From Sphingomonadales bacterium (lineage in GTDB: Bacteria; Pseudomonadota; Alphaproteobacteria; Sphingomonadales; Sphingomonadaceae): a DNA stretch of 53,545 bases. A program made the translations under genes and the position numbers. The notes beneath the pieces were generated by a model that made no database searches, was not told the DNA's origin, and saw nothing but the letters and a program-made list of their open reading frames with translations. Location: positions 1 to 53,545 of the forward strand of contig JAGWVC010000014.1 of NCBI GenBank assembly GCA_018971065.1, given 5' to 3'. This document shows, one piece after another, positions 1-9,719 of the stretch. Positions within the stretch are counted from its first letter, which is position 1. Each line of letters begins with the position of its first letter.

Positions 1-346
1 GGCAATCGAGCGGGTGGTCGGAGATATACAGTTCCATCACCCCGCGCCGGATCTTTTCCAGCCGCGGCGTCTGCGTCGCCACCACCATGCCTTCGCGCAC
101 CGGCGTGGTGCACGAGGCGGGCAGGCCGCGCATCCCCTCGATCTCGACCAGGCACATCCGGCACGAGCCGAATGCCTCGACGCTGTCGGTGGCGCAGAGC
201 TTCGGAATCGCGCCGCCGCATTCCGCCGCCGCGCGCATCACGCTGGTGCCTTCCGGCACCGATACGGCGCGGCCGTCGATGGTGAGCGTGACGGGGGCGC
301 CACTGCGGGCCGGGGTGCCGAGATCGGGCTGGGGTGCGTAGCTCAT
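1..346 (-). CDS. fdsA: Formate dehydrogenase alpha subunit, N-terminal part (cut by window edge)
   Basis: Only the first 115 codons are inside the window; the gene runs off the left edge. The visible part is the NuoG-like [2Fe-2S] domain of soluble NAD-dependent molybdenum formate dehydrogenases, with C51, C62, C65 and C79 in the C-x10-C-x2-C-x13-C pattern. It ends at the HPLDC (residues 111-115) that opens the next Fe-S motif. The family catalyses formate + NAD+ to CO2 + NADH in the cytoplasm, with the molybdenum centre further downstream, outside this window. The ATG overlaps the stop of fdsB by 4 nt (ATGA), so translation is probably coupled. Here it would be the last oxidation step for C1 units released from methylated amines. 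Confidence 0.9.
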   Translation of the reverse strand, partial: MSYAPQPDLGTPARSGAPVTLTIDGRAVSVPEGTSVMRAAAECGGAIPKLCATDSVEAFGSCRMCLVEIEGMRGLPASCTTPVREGMVVATQTPRLEKIRRGVMELYISDHPLDC

Positions 347-1851
347 GAGGCGAAATCCTCGGGCCAGTGCTTCAGGGCGCTCAACACCGGGTAAGGCGTG
401 AACCCGCCGAGCGCGCACAGCGAACCGTACTTCATCGTCTCGCACAGGTCATGCAGAAGCGTGATCTGCTCATCGCGGCCGCGCGGCTGCTTCACCGCGT
501 TCGCCATCTGCGGCAGCGCCTCCACCGCGCCCGGCGTCGCCGGCGCGCGCAGGCGGTCGATCAACTCGACGCCGCGCGTCGAGCCGATCCGGCAGGGCGT
601 ACACTTGCCGCAGCTTTCCGCCGCACAGAAGCTGAACGCGAAGCGCGCCTGCGCGGACATGTCCGCCGTATCGTCGAACACCACGATGCCGGCATGGCCG
701 ATCAGCCCGTCGGCGGCGGCGAAGCTCTCGTAATCGAACGGCAGGTGGAAATCGGCCGGCGGGTGATAGGCGCCCAGCGGCCCGCCCACCTGCACCGCCT
801 TGACCGGGCGGCCGCTGGTGGTGCCGCCGCCGATCTGCTCGACCAGTTCGCCCAGCGTCACCCCGAAGCCCACCTCGAACAGCCCGCCATGCCGGATGTT
901 GCCCGCCAGTTGCACCGGCATTGTCCCGCGCGAGCGTCCGAAGCCGACCGCGTGGTAGGCTTCAGCGCCGTTCGCCATGATCCACGGCACCGCGGCCAGC
1001 GTCAGCACGTTGTTGACCACGGTCGGCTTGCCGAACAGCCCTTCCAGCGCCGGCAGCGGCGGCTTGGCACGCACCACGCCGCGTTTGCCCTCGATGCTGT
1101 TCAGCAGCGCGGTCTCCTCGCCACACACATAGGCGCCCGCGCCCACGCGTACCTCGATGCGGAACGGGGCGATGTGGCTTGCCGCCAGCTCCACCGCCGC
1201 GCGCATCTTCGCAACGGCGTGCGGGTACTCGCTGCGGATGTAGACGAAGCCCTGCCCGGCCCCGGTGGCAAGGCCGGCGATGGCCATGCCCTCCACCAGC
1301 ATGAACGGGTCGCCTTCCATAACCATGCGATCGGCAAAGGTGCCGCTGTCGCCCTCGTCGGCGTTGCAGACGATGTACTTTTCGCTGCCCGTCGCATCGG
1401 CCACGGTCTGCCATTTGATACCCGCCGGGAACCCCGCCCCGCCGCGCCCGCGCAGGCCGGATGCCGTAACCGCCGCCAGCGTTGCCGCCGCGCCTAGCGC
1501 GCGGGCCTGTTCCAGCCCGGCCCAGCCGCCGGCGGCAGCGTAGTCGTCTAGGCTGAGCGGACGGGTCCTGCCGGCGCGGGCGAACGTGAAGCGCTGCTGG
1601 CGGGCGATGAACGGGTGCGATGCGATCGCCCCGATCGCCTTGCCGCTGGTGCCCGCGAGCACGGCGGCAACATCGCCCGGCTCAAGCGGCCCGAAGCCCT
1701 GCCCGTCGATCTCGACCAGCGGCTCCAGCCAATGCATCCCCCAGCTCGATACGCGCTCGACCACGCATCCCGCCGCCGCGAACGCCGCCGCCACCGCATC
1801 GGCGCCGCACGCCAGCGCCAGCGCATCGTCGCTGATCCGCACCACGGTCAT
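343..1851 (-). CDS. fdsB: NAD-dependent formate dehydrogenase beta subunit (NuoF-like, FMN/NADH)
   Basis: A 502-residue NuoF/FdsB homologue that takes electrons from the alpha subunit and reduces NAD+. Visible motifs are the NADH-binding GRGGAGFP (about residues 135-142), the FMN-binding GAGAYVCGEE (about 238-246) and a [4Fe-4S] motif ESCGKCTPC (C414, C417, C420) with a fourth Cys near the C-terminus. The N-terminal ~130 residues resemble the thioredoxin-like extension of FdsB. The start at 1851 (MTVV) was chosen because it overlaps the fdsG stop by 4 nt; the open frame continues about 100 nt upstream but there it covers fdsG. It lies in the run adhI-fghA-fdsG-fdsB-fdsA, where every junction inside fds is an ATGA overlap. 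Confidence 0.93.
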   Translation of the reverse strand: MTVVRISDDALALACGADAVAAAFAAAGCVVERVSSWGMHWLEPLVEIDGQGFGPLEPGDVAAVLAGTSGKAIGAIASHPFIARQQRFTFARAGRTRPLSLDDYAAAGGWAGLEQARALGAAATLAAVTASGLRGRGGAGFPAGIKWQTVADATGSEKYIVCNADEGDSGTFADRMVMEGDPFMLVEGMAIAGLATGAGQGFVYIRSEYPHAVAKMRAAVELAASHIAPFRIEVRVGAGAYVCGEETALLNSIEGKRGVVRAKPPLPALEGLFGKPTVVNNVLTLAAVPWIMANGAEAYHAVGFGRSRGTMPVQLAGNIRHGGLFEVGFGVTLGELVEQIGGGTTSGRPVKAVQVGGPLGAYHPPADFHLPFDYESFAAADGLIGHAGIVVFDDTADMSAQARFAFSFCAAESCGKCTPCRIGSTRGVELIDRLRAPATPGAVEALPQMANAVKQPRGRDEQITLLHDLCETMKYGSLCALGGFTPYPVLSALKHWPEDFAS

Positions 1852-2270
1852 GCCGCCCCCTCGATCAGCGCCAGCAGCCGTCCGGCGTCGAGCCGCGCAT
1901 GAACCGCGTCGCCCAGCCGCGCGCACGGGCCGACGCTGCACAGGCCCAGGCAAAACACCGTCTCCACGCGCACCCGGCCTTCCGCGGGCAAACCTGCCGC
2001 CAGCGCCTCCACCCCGCGCGCCTGACAGGCTTCGGCACCGCAGAGCTGCAACAGCGGGCGATCATCCCGTTCGGTGCGGAAATCATGATAGAAACTGACG
2101 ACGCCGTGGACTTCGGCCCGTGACAGGTTGAGCGCGACGGCAATCGCGGTTTCGGCCTGCGCATCGACACAGCCGAAAGCGGACTGCACGGCATGGCAGA
2201 TCGGCAACAGCGACGCCTGCACGGGCTCGAACCCGGCGATGATCCGGGCAAGGCTATCGGGCTGGCTCAT
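1848..2270 (-). CDS. fdsG: NAD-dependent formate dehydrogenase gamma subunit (NuoE-like)
   Basis: A 140-residue NuoE/FdsG-type [2Fe-2S] subunit. The four ligands are C77-x4-C82 and C107-x3-C111 (CLGLC), the thioredoxin-like ferredoxin pattern. The family relays electrons between the formate-oxidising and NAD-reducing subunits. The start at 2270 (MSQP) overlaps the fghA stop by 4 nt; a longer open frame upstream is read from inside fghA and is rejected. The formaldehyde-to-formate hydrolase directly upstream makes formate the expected substrate rather than complex I function. Confidence 0.92.
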   Translation of the reverse strand: MSQPDSLARIIAGFEPVQASLLPICHAVQSAFGCVDAQAETAIAVALNLSRAEVHGVVSFYHDFRTERDDRPLLQLCGAEACQARGVEALAAGLPAEGRVRVETVFCLGLCSVGPCARLGDAVHARLDAGRLLALIEGAA

Positions 2271-3106
2271 GCCTTCAGCAACCCCGCGTGCCACGCCACA
2301 TGCTCGGCCATGAACGTCGCGATGAAGTAGTAGGAGTGGTCGTAGCCCGGTTGCATCCGGATCGTCGCCGGCTGCCCCGCCCGTTCGCAAGCCTCGGCCA
2401 GCAGGTGCGTCCTGAGCTGGTCAGCCAGGAACCCGTCGGCATCGCCCTGATCGACCAGCAGCGCGGGCAGGCGCGCGCCATCGTCGATCAGCGCGCAGGC
2501 GTCGTATTCGCGCCAGGCGGCGCGGTCCGGCCCCAGGTAGCCGCCGAGCGCCTTTTCGCCCCACGGGCAGTTCAACGGGCTGACGATCGGCGCAAACGCG
2601 CTGACCGAGCGGAATCGCCCGGGGTTGCGCAAGGCGATGGTCAGCGCGCCGTGGCCGCCCATCGAGTGGCCGGTGATGCCCTGGCGCGCCATGTCGGCAG
2701 GAAATTGCGCGGCGATCAGCGCCGGCAATTCCTGCTCGATGTATTCGCGCATCCGGAAATGCGTGCCCCACGGCGCCTGCGTGGCATCGACGTAGAAGCC
2801 GGCGCCCTTGCCGAAGTCGTAACCCGCGTCGTCAGGCACGTCATCGCCGCGCGGGCTGGTGTCGGGTGCAACAAGGATCACGCCATGCTCGGCGCAGGCG
2901 GCGCGATACTCGCCCTTCTCGGTGACATTCGCGTGGGTACAGGTCAGCCCCGAAAGATACCACAGCACCGGCAGCTTCGCGCCCGGCGCATGGTCCGGCA
3001 CGAAGACCGAGAACGTCATCGGCGTGCCGGTGGCGGCGCTGAGGTGGGTATAGACGCCCTGCGTGCCGCCGTGACTGCGGTTGGCGCTGACCTGCTCCAG
3101 AGTCAT
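2267..3106 (-). CDS. fghA: S-formylglutathione hydrolase
   Basis: A 279-residue esterase-D-type alpha/beta hydrolase that converts S-formylglutathione to formate and glutathione. The nucleophile elbow GHSMGG carries Ser148; the Asp near 222-224 (DQGDAD) and His257 (YDHSYY) complete the triad. The LSGLTCTHAN stretch (51-60) is typical of the family. Start at 3106 (MTLEQ) fits the family length; in-frame starts further up run into a palindromic repeat. It follows adhI by 58 bp, which hold that repeat, and overlaps fdsG by 4 nt. Confidence 0.95.
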   Translation of the reverse strand: MTLEQVSANRSHGGTQGVYTHLSAATGTPMTFSVFVPDHAPGAKLPVLWYLSGLTCTHANVTEKGEYRAACAEHGVILVAPDTSPRGDDVPDDAGYDFGKGAGFYVDATQAPWGTHFRMREYIEQELPALIAAQFPADMARQGITGHSMGGHGALTIALRNPGRFRSVSAFAPIVSPLNCPWGEKALGGYLGPDRAAWREYDACALIDDGARLPALLVDQGDADGFLADQLRTHLLAEACERAGQPATIRMQPGYDHSYYFIATFMAEHVAWHAGLLKA

Positions 3107-3114
3107 GGCCGGTC

Positions 3115-3160
3115 GCATCGCGAAAAGCCAAAAACCGGTACCCACTTTTTGGCGCGATAC
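3115..3160. repeat. RIME-like intergenic palindrome, copy 1
   Basis: An inverted repeat between adhI and fghA. The outer arms are ATCGCG (3117-3122) and CGCGAT (3153-3158); the inner arms are GCCAAAAA (3127-3134) and TTTTTGGC (3146-3153), around CCGGTACCCAC. The same core (AAAACCGGT..CCCACTTTT) recurs at 47867-47910. Elements of this shape are widespread between genes in alphaproteobacteria. Inside this operon it could act as an mRNA stem-loop between the two cistrons. Confidence 0.7.
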
Positions 3161-3164
3161 TCCA

Positions 3165-4277
<1,113 letters not shown>

Positions 4278-4352
4278 GGCTGGAATCTTCCCCTGATTGG
4301 ACAACATCTCCTAGACTGAACCATATGCGCGTATAAACCAGGCTATCCGCAA

Positions 4353-4370
4353 CACATAATACCGTATGTG
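4353..4370. promoter_or_regulatory. Inverted repeat, probable LysR operator
   Basis: CACATA-N6-TATGTG is a perfect 6-bp inverted repeat just before the LysR gene at 4380, in the divergent gap with adhI. Its place and size suit an autoregulatory LysR site that may also control adhI-fghA-fds. The match to the T-N11-A rule is loose, so the assignment is tentative. Confidence 0.45.
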
Positions 4371-4379
4371 GGACAATGC

Positions 4380-5294
4380 ATGAGCAAGTGGGACGGCATC
4401 GACGAATTCGTGGCGGTGGCCACGCACCGTTCGTTCAACAAGGCGGCCGACGCGCTGAACCTTTCGCGCACACACATGAGCCGCGCGCTGGCCGGGCTGG
4501 AGGACCGGTTGCAGGTGCGGTTGCTCAACCGCACCACCCGCACCGTCAATCCGACCCCGACCGGCGAGATCTTCCTCGATCATTGTCGCCGGCTGGTAGC
4601 GGAGCGGGACGAGGCGCTGGCGCTGGTCGGGCAGACCAGCCAGCCGGGCGGGCAACTCGGCATCACCTGTTCGGTGGCGATCGGTGAACGCTACATCGCC
4701 CCGATCGCGCGGCAGATGGCGCAGGAATACCCGCGCCTGCAAATCAACCTGGACCTGAGCAACCGGGTCGTCGATCTGGTTTCCGACGGCTTCGACGTGG
4801 CGATCCGCACCGGCCAGCTCGCGCCGTCCTCGCTGATCGCCACGCGCGTTGCCGAGCGCCGCCTGTTCACCTGCGCGACGCCCGCCTATCTGGCCCGGGC
4901 GGGCACGCCAGCCACCGTTGCCGCGCTGGCCGGCCACGCCTGCCTGGTCGGCACCGCATCGATCTGGCATTTCCGCACCGGAAACGGTGAGCAATTGTAC
5001 CGCCCGCGTCCGCATTGGCGCTGCAACAGCGGCCATGCCGTGGCGGAGGCGGCGATGAGCGGCATGGGGATTTGCCAGCTTCCCGATTTCTACGTGCAGG
5101 ATGCGCTGCGGACCGGCACCCTGGTGGCGGTGCTGTCCGAATTCTCGGCACCGGCGGAACCGATCTGGGCGGTCTATCCCGGCCGCCGCCACCTCAACCC
5201 CAGCGTCACCCGGTTTATCGAGATCGTCCGCGCCGAACTGCCCCGACGCCTGGCCGCCGGTGGCCATCAGGCCCAGATGTCGCCGATGACGTAA
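4380..5294 (+). CDS. LysR-family transcriptional regulator
   Basis: A 304-residue LysR regulator: N-terminal winged helix (FVAVATHRSFNKAADALNLS, about residues 8-27), linker helix and a periplasmic-binding-like effector domain. Divergent from the formaldehyde/formate operon, so it is a candidate regulator of that operon, perhaps together with the genes to its right. ATG 4380 is preferred; an in-frame GTG at 4368 lies inside the inverted repeat 4353-4370. The last 28 bp overlap the 3' end of the convergent proline-racemase-family gene, so both proteins end in shared antisense DNA. The effector is unknown. Confidence 0.85.
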   Translation: MSKWDGIDEFVAVATHRSFNKAADALNLSRTHMSRALAGLEDRLQVRLLNRTTRTVNPTPTGEIFLDHCRRLVAERDEALALVGQTSQPGGQLGITCSVAIGERYIAPIARQMAQEYPRLQINLDLSNRVVDLVSDGFDVAIRTGQLAPSSLIATRVAERRLFTCATPAYLARAGTPATVAALAGHACLVGTASIWHFRTGNGEQLYRPRPHWRCNSGHAVAEAAMSGMGICQLPDFYVQDALRTGTLVAVLSEFSAPAEPIWAVYPGRRHLNPSVTRFIEIVRAELPRRLAAGGHQAQMSPMT

Positions 5295-6319
5295 CCTTCG
5301 GGGAACGGATCGTCATGGTCCAGCACCAGCGTGTTCAGTCCGAAGACCCACGCCGTGCCCGAAATTGTCGGCACCACTGCCGTCCGGTCACCCACGCGCA
5401 CCTGTTCCACCAGACGACCGGTGAACACGTTGCCCAGAATGCCCTGGTGGCGGAAGTCGCGGTCCAGCGGCAACTCGCCCCTGGCGTGCAGCACCGCCAT
5501 CTTGGCCGAGGTGCCCGTGCCGCACGGGCACCGGTCGAGCGCGCCGGTCCAGGTGGCGGGATCGTCCCAGCACAGCGGCCCGGTCGCCATCGTCACCGCG
5601 TTCTTCCAGTCGGCTCGCGGATCGTCGGTGGGGCCGGAAAGCTGCGAGATGGTGATGCCGACTCCCGGATAGTCGGGGTGTGCCACCGGCAGTTGTTCGC
5701 TCGCGGCCTGGCGGATCATCGCCGAAATGCGGGCGATCTCGCCGCCGTGCCCGGAGATCAGCTCCAGCCCCTTGAACTGCCGCACGTCGGCGATGACATA
5801 GAACATGCCGCCCCAGCCGACATCGACGGTGACTTTCCCCAGGTGCGGCACATTGATCACCGCATCGAGGTGCGCGGCAAACGCCGGCACGTTGCGGAAG
5901 GTCACGCTTTTCACCTTGCCGCCCTCGCAGCGGGCGGAAATGCGGATCAGCCCGGCGGGGGCTTCCAGCACCAGTTCGGTCACCGGTTCGCGCATCGGCA
6001 GCATGCCCATTTCCAGCAGCACGGTGGCGACGGCGATGGTGTTGCCGCCCGACATCACCGGATATTCCACCTGCTCCATGATGATGTAGCCAGCATCCGC
6101 GTCGGGGTGCGAGGGCGGCACGATCAGGTTGCAGCAATGCGCCGGATAGCCGCGCGGTTCGCGCAGCATCAGCTTGCGAAGCTGGTCGTCGTTCTGCTCC
6201 AGCCACTTCATCTTTTCATGCGACGTGCTCCCGGGAACGTGCGGCACGCCGCCGGTGATCACCCGCATCGGGATGCCGGCGTGGGTGTCCACGGCATGGA
6301 TGGTACGCTTGTAGCCCAC
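5267..6319 (-). CDS. Proline racemase family enzyme, Ser/Cys type (hydroxyproline epimerase or 3-hydroxyproline dehydratase)
   Basis: A 350-residue member of the proline racemase fold. True racemases use two Cys. Here the first position is Ser90 in MSGGNT, while the second is Cys266 in CPCGTGT. Ser/Cys members are known as 4-hydroxyproline 2-epimerases and/or trans-3-hydroxy-L-proline dehydratases, so plain proline racemase is unlikely. GTG start at 6319 is supported by AAGGGG eight bases upstream. Context supports both options: an oxidase, DapA-like lyase and aldehyde dehydrogenase at 13.8-17.6 kb fit the 4-hydroxyproline route, and the LDH2-family reductase at 36.9 kb fits reduction of the 3-hydroxyproline dehydratase product. 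It sits 16 bp downstream of a LysR gene. Sequence alone does not settle which reaction is catalysed. Confidence 0.8.
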   Translation of the reverse strand: MGYKRTIHAVDTHAGIPMRVITGGVPHVPGSTSHEKMKWLEQNDDQLRKLMLREPRGYPAHCCNLIVPPSHPDADAGYIIMEQVEYPVMSGGNTIAVATVLLEMGMLPMREPVTELVLEAPAGLIRISARCEGGKVKSVTFRNVPAFAAHLDAVINVPHLGKVTVDVGWGGMFYVIADVRQFKGLELISGHGGEIARISAMIRQAASEQLPVAHPDYPGVGITISQLSGPTDDPRADWKNAVTMATGPLCWDDPATWTGALDRCPCGTGTSAKMAVLHARGELPLDRDFRHQGILGNVFTGRLVEQVRVGDRTAVVPTISGTAWVFGLNTLVLDHDDPFPEGYVIGDIWA

Positions 6320-6335
6320 GACGGTGCCCCTTGCT

Positions 6336-7307
6336 TCAGCTTCCCACCTGAACGCTCTCCCCCAGCCAGGGGGCTTTCGCGGAAAGCGCGGGGATGACTT
6401 CCTCGGCGATGATCGCCCGGCATTCGGCGGTCACGATCTCGGGCGCCGACCCAAGCGCCCCGTCGCGCGCGATCAGCGTCATGCGGCGTCCGAACGCGCC
6501 GCGCACGATCGGCCGCACTTCCACCTCGTCCAGCAACGCCGGGGTCTGATACAGGCACAGCGGCGTCGAGATGCCCCAGCCCAGCCCCATCGCGACCGCC
6601 GAACTGTGCCCGGTGCATGAATCGAATTCGACCTGCGCCGGGAACTTGTAGCGCAGCCGCTCCATCTGCGCCTCGGTCTGGCGACCGGCGGACGAGCGCA
6701 GCGAGAACCGGATCATCGTCCGCTCTGCCAGATGCGGCCCCAACTCCATCGGCAGGTCGAAACCCTTCGGGAAGATCAGCACGTACGGTTCGGACAGGAT
6801 CAGGTGGCGCTCCACCCCGATCAGGTCGGAAATGTTGCCTTCCTCGGTGATCATCAGGTCGGCGATGTGCGAATTGAACTTGGCGCGCTGGTCGGGCATC
6901 AGGCCGTTGGATATGCGCCAGAACCGCGACAGGCCGCTGCGCCGCCGGTAGAGCCTGGGGCCAAGGACATTGGCCAGGCTTTCAGGCATGGCGATCGACA
7001 GCGAGGCCAGTTCGCCGCTTTCCGATTCCGACGCGGCCACGAACGCCTGCTGGACCTCGTTCATGATCTTCTGGCTGTGGCGCAGCAGCGCGTGCCCGGC
7101 GCTGGTCAGCACGATCGGGCGCACGCCCCGGTCGAACAACTGCTTGCCGACCGTCGCCTCCAGCACCGAGATGGTCTGCGACACGCTCGACTGGGTCAGC
7201 CCCAGCACTTCGGCAGCGCGGGTCATCCCGCCCTGCTCGGCGGTGACGACGAACGCCTGCAGCGCCCTGAATTCGAAATTGCTGGGCAGCAGGGTTTTCT
7301 TGCTCAT
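6336..7307 (-). CDS. LysR-family transcriptional regulator
   Basis: A 323-residue LysR protein with the HTH segment AFVVTAEQGGMTRAAEVLGL near residues 16-35 and a substrate-binding domain downstream. ATG 7307 (MSKK) matches the usual short lead before the HTH; the open frame reaches 7352 but has no better start. It is transcribed in the order MFS transporter, IclR, this gene, racemase-family enzyme, and is 16 bp before the last, so that enzyme is the most direct target. The effector-binding half keeps the family layout but gives no clear hint of ligand. Confidence 0.85.
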   Translation of the reverse strand: MSKKTLLPSNFEFRALQAFVVTAEQGGMTRAAEVLGLTQSSVSQTISVLEATVGKQLFDRGVRPIVLTSAGHALLRHSQKIMNEVQQAFVAASESESGELASLSIAMPESLANVLGPRLYRRRSGLSRFWRISNGLMPDQRAKFNSHIADLMITEEGNISDLIGVERHLILSEPYVLIFPKGFDLPMELGPHLAERTMIRFSLRSSAGRQTEAQMERLRYKFPAQVEFDSCTGHSSAVAMGLGWGISTPLCLYQTPALLDEVEVRPIVRGAFGRRMTLIARDGALGSAPEIVTAECRAIIAEEVIPALSAKAPWLGESVQVGS

Positions 7308-7327
7308 GGTCCTGCCTAGATCCTTCC

Positions 7328-7365
7328 CCGGTATCATGGCCCGAAAACACAAGCGGCGATACCGG
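7328..7365. promoter_or_regulatory. Paired inverted half-sites upstream of the LysR gene
   Basis: CCGGTATC (7328-7335) and GATACCGG (7358-7365) are perfect 8-bp inverted copies, 22 bp apart, just before the LysR gene that starts at 7307. The spacing suits a two-site regulator operator; as a hairpin it would have a large loop and no T-run, so a terminator is less likely. Confidence 0.4.
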
Positions 7366-7416
7366 CACCGTGTTGTCCCAATTTGCCCGGCCTAGCAAGC
7401 CGCGCCCGCCACGCGC

Positions 7417-8220
7417 TCAATCGAGGTCTGCCAGGGCAAGGGCGATGTCGCGCGCCACCGCTTCCAGCCGCATCGCGATCACGTGCGGGTCCTGCACGAC
7501 CATGCGCGGTGACGGGCCGGTGACGGCCAACATGCCGATCAGGCGGCCAGCAACGGTCCGCACCGCCACGGCCAGCGCGAACAGGCTTTCCTCCAGCTCT
7601 TCATGACTGGTCGCGAACCCGTCCCGGCGGACCTGCGCCAAAGCGCGGATCAGGGCCTCGCGGCTGGTGATGGTGGCGGGCGCCACTTGCGGCAGCTCGG
7701 GCGCGAGCAACGCGCGGACGGACGCGTCGTCCAGTTCGGCCAGGCTGAGCTTGCCCATTGCACTGGCGTGCAGCGGCAAGTCGCGGCCGACATAACCGCG
7801 CGCCACCGTGAGCAGCCGCGCGCCCGAGGCTTCGCCGACCAGTTCGAACCGGGCATCACCCTTCACCCAGGCGAAGTTGACGGTTTCGTTGAGCAGGCCG
7901 GCGATCCTGTCGAGATGGGGCTGCACCCGCGCCACAATTACCGCGCGCAGATCGGCCCGGCCACCGAGCCGCGCGATCTTCCAGCCCAGCTTGTACCGGC
8001 TTTCCACTTTCTCGACGAAGCCGGTCTGCATCAGGCTCAGCAGCAGGCGGAACACGGTCGGCCGCGACAGGCGCACATTCTGGGCAAGCTCGGTCACCGT
8101 GGCGCCCACCGGAAACCGGCCCAGCTCGGTCAGCAACGCCATCGCCTTCACGACCGACTTGTTGGTCAGGTCGTGCCCGGCGATGGCTCCAGCCGAAACC
8201 GGTTCGGCCGCGGTTGCCAT
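7417..8220 (-). CDS. IclR-family transcriptional regulator
   Basis: A 267-residue IclR regulator: N-terminal winged helix (SVVKAMALLTELGRFPVGAT, from about residue 22) and the C-terminal GAF-like effector domain with the family motif RDLPLHASAMGKL. Start at 8220 leaves a one-base gap to the MFS transporter stop at 8222, so the two are cotranscribed and the regulator probably controls import. An inverted repeat TTGAAC-N5-GTTCAA at 9656-9672, between the transporter and mttB1, is a candidate IclR-type operator. IclR regulators often respond to the substrate or an early intermediate; the ligand here is unknown. Confidence 0.88.
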   Translation of the reverse strand: MATAAEPVSAGAIAGHDLTNKSVVKAMALLTELGRFPVGATVTELAQNVRLSRPTVFRLLLSLMQTGFVEKVESRYKLGWKIARLGGRADLRAVIVARVQPHLDRIAGLLNETVNFAWVKGDARFELVGEASGARLLTVARGYVGRDLPLHASAMGKLSLAELDDASVRALLAPELPQVAPATITSREALIRALAQVRRDGFATSHEELEESLFALAVAVRTVAGRLIGMLAVTGPSPRMVVQDPHVIAMRLEAVARDIALALADLD

Positions 8221-8221
8221 G

Positions 8222-9574
8222 TCAGGCCTGGGTCCGGTCGCTGGCTGCGCTGAGGATCTTGCCGGTATTCTCGGGTGCCAGCCATTGCGTGACGATCGCG
8301 CCGAACAGGCAGATCGCGCCACCGATCAGCATGGTTCCCGTGGTGCCCAGCGAGACCAGCGCCGCCGGCAGCACGAACGTCCCGGTGGCCGCGCCAATGC
8401 GCGACACCGCCGCCCCGACGCCGACGCCGGTGCCACGCAGTTCGGTGGGGAACACTTCCGGCCCGAAGATGCTGGTCAGCGTGTTGCCGATGGCGATGGC
8501 GAACGCGAACACCAGCACGCAGCCCACCGCCACGGCCGGCGCGGCGCCGGGCAACAGGCCGATCGCGCACAGCGCCGCTGCCGATATGTAGAGCGACCAC
8601 ATGCCCATCGACCGGCTGCCCAGCCGCTCCACGGTGAACACCGTGAAGATCGTCGCCAGCCAGGCCACCACGTTCAGCGCCAGCCCGCCGGTCAGCCCGT
8701 CCTTGATGCCGAGGTGCTCGAAAACGGTGGGCGCGAACGTCCCGATCGCGAAATAGGGGGTGACGCAGCAGACCCAGAAGATCGAGCTGAAGAGCGTCAT
8801 GCGGATGTACTTGGACGAGAACAGCGGCGCAAAGCCGGTGCGGCTTTCGGACGAGGGGATCAGGATGTCGTGCTGCTCATGCTCTTCCATGTATTGCGCG
8901 GCGATGGCCATCGCTTCCTCGCGGCGCCCCTGGCTGATCAGCCAGCGCGGCGATTCGGGCGTGCCCAGCCGCATCAGGATGACGATCACGGTGGGGATCG
9001 TGCTGAGGCCGAGGATGATGTGCCAATCAGCCATGCTGGACTTCACCATCGCATAGCCCGCAGCATAGGCGATCATGTAGCCGGCGTACCAGCCCACTTC
9101 CTGAACCGAAAGCAGCTTGCCGCGAATGCGGGCGGGGGCGAATTCGGCCAGCAATGGCCAGCCGATCGCGTAGTCGGCGCCGATGGCAAGTCCCATCAAC
9201 ACCCGAACCGCGAACAGTTGCCATGCCTCGACCACGAAGAACTGCAGGACCGAGCCGACCAGGAAGATCATCAGGTCGATCGTGAACATCGGCTTGCGCC
9301 CGATCCGGTCGGCCAGGTAGCCGCCGAACGGACCGCCAACGAAGATGCCGATCAGCGCCGAGGCACCGATCAGGCCCTGCCAGGCGAGCGTGAGGCCGAG
9401 ATCGTGCGTGATTGACGGCATGACCGTGCCGATGCCGCCCAGCACGAAGCCGTCGATGAACATCCCGCCCGAGATCAGCAGGGTCAACCGCCGGATGAAG
9501 CTGCGGCGCTGGTCGGCCAGGCGGGTGGCGTCGGCTTGCGTGAACTGGACACCGCTTGCGGCTGCTTTTTGCAC
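8222..9574 (-). CDS. MFS transporter, metabolite:proton symporter type
   Basis: About 450 residues with twelve predicted membrane segments. It carries MFS loop signatures: GGYLADRIGRKPMF after the second segment, the RVLMGLAIGADYAIGWPLLAEF region and an AFAPARIRGKL-like loop. It resembles the sugar/aromatic-acid/betaine porter branch and would import a charged small molecule across the inner membrane. GTG at 9574 is chosen because GGGGAG stands about eight bases upstream; the much longer upstream open frame has no transporter sequence. It is divergent from mttB1 and cotranscribed with IclR. A methylated amine or betaine is the likely cargo by context only. Confidence 0.8.
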   Translation of the reverse strand: MQKAAASGVQFTQADATRLADQRRSFIRRLTLLISGGMFIDGFVLGGIGTVMPSITHDLGLTLAWQGLIGASALIGIFVGGPFGGYLADRIGRKPMFTIDLMIFLVGSVLQFFVVEAWQLFAVRVLMGLAIGADYAIGWPLLAEFAPARIRGKLLSVQEVGWYAGYMIAYAAGYAMVKSSMADWHIILGLSTIPTVIVILMRLGTPESPRWLISQGRREEAMAIAAQYMEEHEQHDILIPSSESRTGFAPLFSSKYIRMTLFSSIFWVCCVTPYFAIGTFAPTVFEHLGIKDGLTGGLALNVVAWLATIFTVFTVERLGSRSMGMWSLYISAAALCAIGLLPGAAPAVAVGCVLVFAFAIAIGNTLTSIFGPEVFPTELRGTGVGVGAAVSRIGAATGTFVLPAALVSLGTTGTMLIGGAICLFGAIVTQWLAPENTGKILSAASDRTQA

Positions 9575-9655
9575 GTATCTGTCTCCCCTGCCCTGTCGAC
9601 GGCACCCGCCTTGCGCGGACGCCGAATCCCGAGCTTCCCCGGCAGCGTCCGAAAT

Positions 9656-9672
9656 TTGAACGCGATGTTCAA
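9656..9672. promoter_or_regulatory. Inverted repeat in the MFS/mttB1 divergent promoter
   Basis: TTGAAC-GCGAT-GTTCAA, a perfect 6-bp inverted repeat in the 282-bp divergent gap. Similar palindromes serve IclR regulators, and an IclR gene is the second gene of the leftward unit. The remainder of the gap carries GC-rich sequence with CCGAT-containing repeats and no convincing small gene. Confidence 0.45.
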
Positions 9673-9686
9673 CGTGCGAGCGAAAT

Positions 9687-9719
9687 CCGATGCGAAGCAT
9701 TAGCCAGGCCGATGCGAAG
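9687..9719 (+). promoter_or_regulatory. Direct repeats CCGATGCGAAG, 22 bp apart
   Basis: The 11-mer CCGATGCGAAG occurs at 9687-9697 and 9709-9719, start-to-start spacing 22 bp (two helical turns). Same-face direct repeats are the normal target of AraC-family dimers. The GbdR-like AraC regulator encoded at 18384 is the obvious candidate. The site lies about 140-170 bp upstream of the mttB1 start. Confidence 0.45.
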
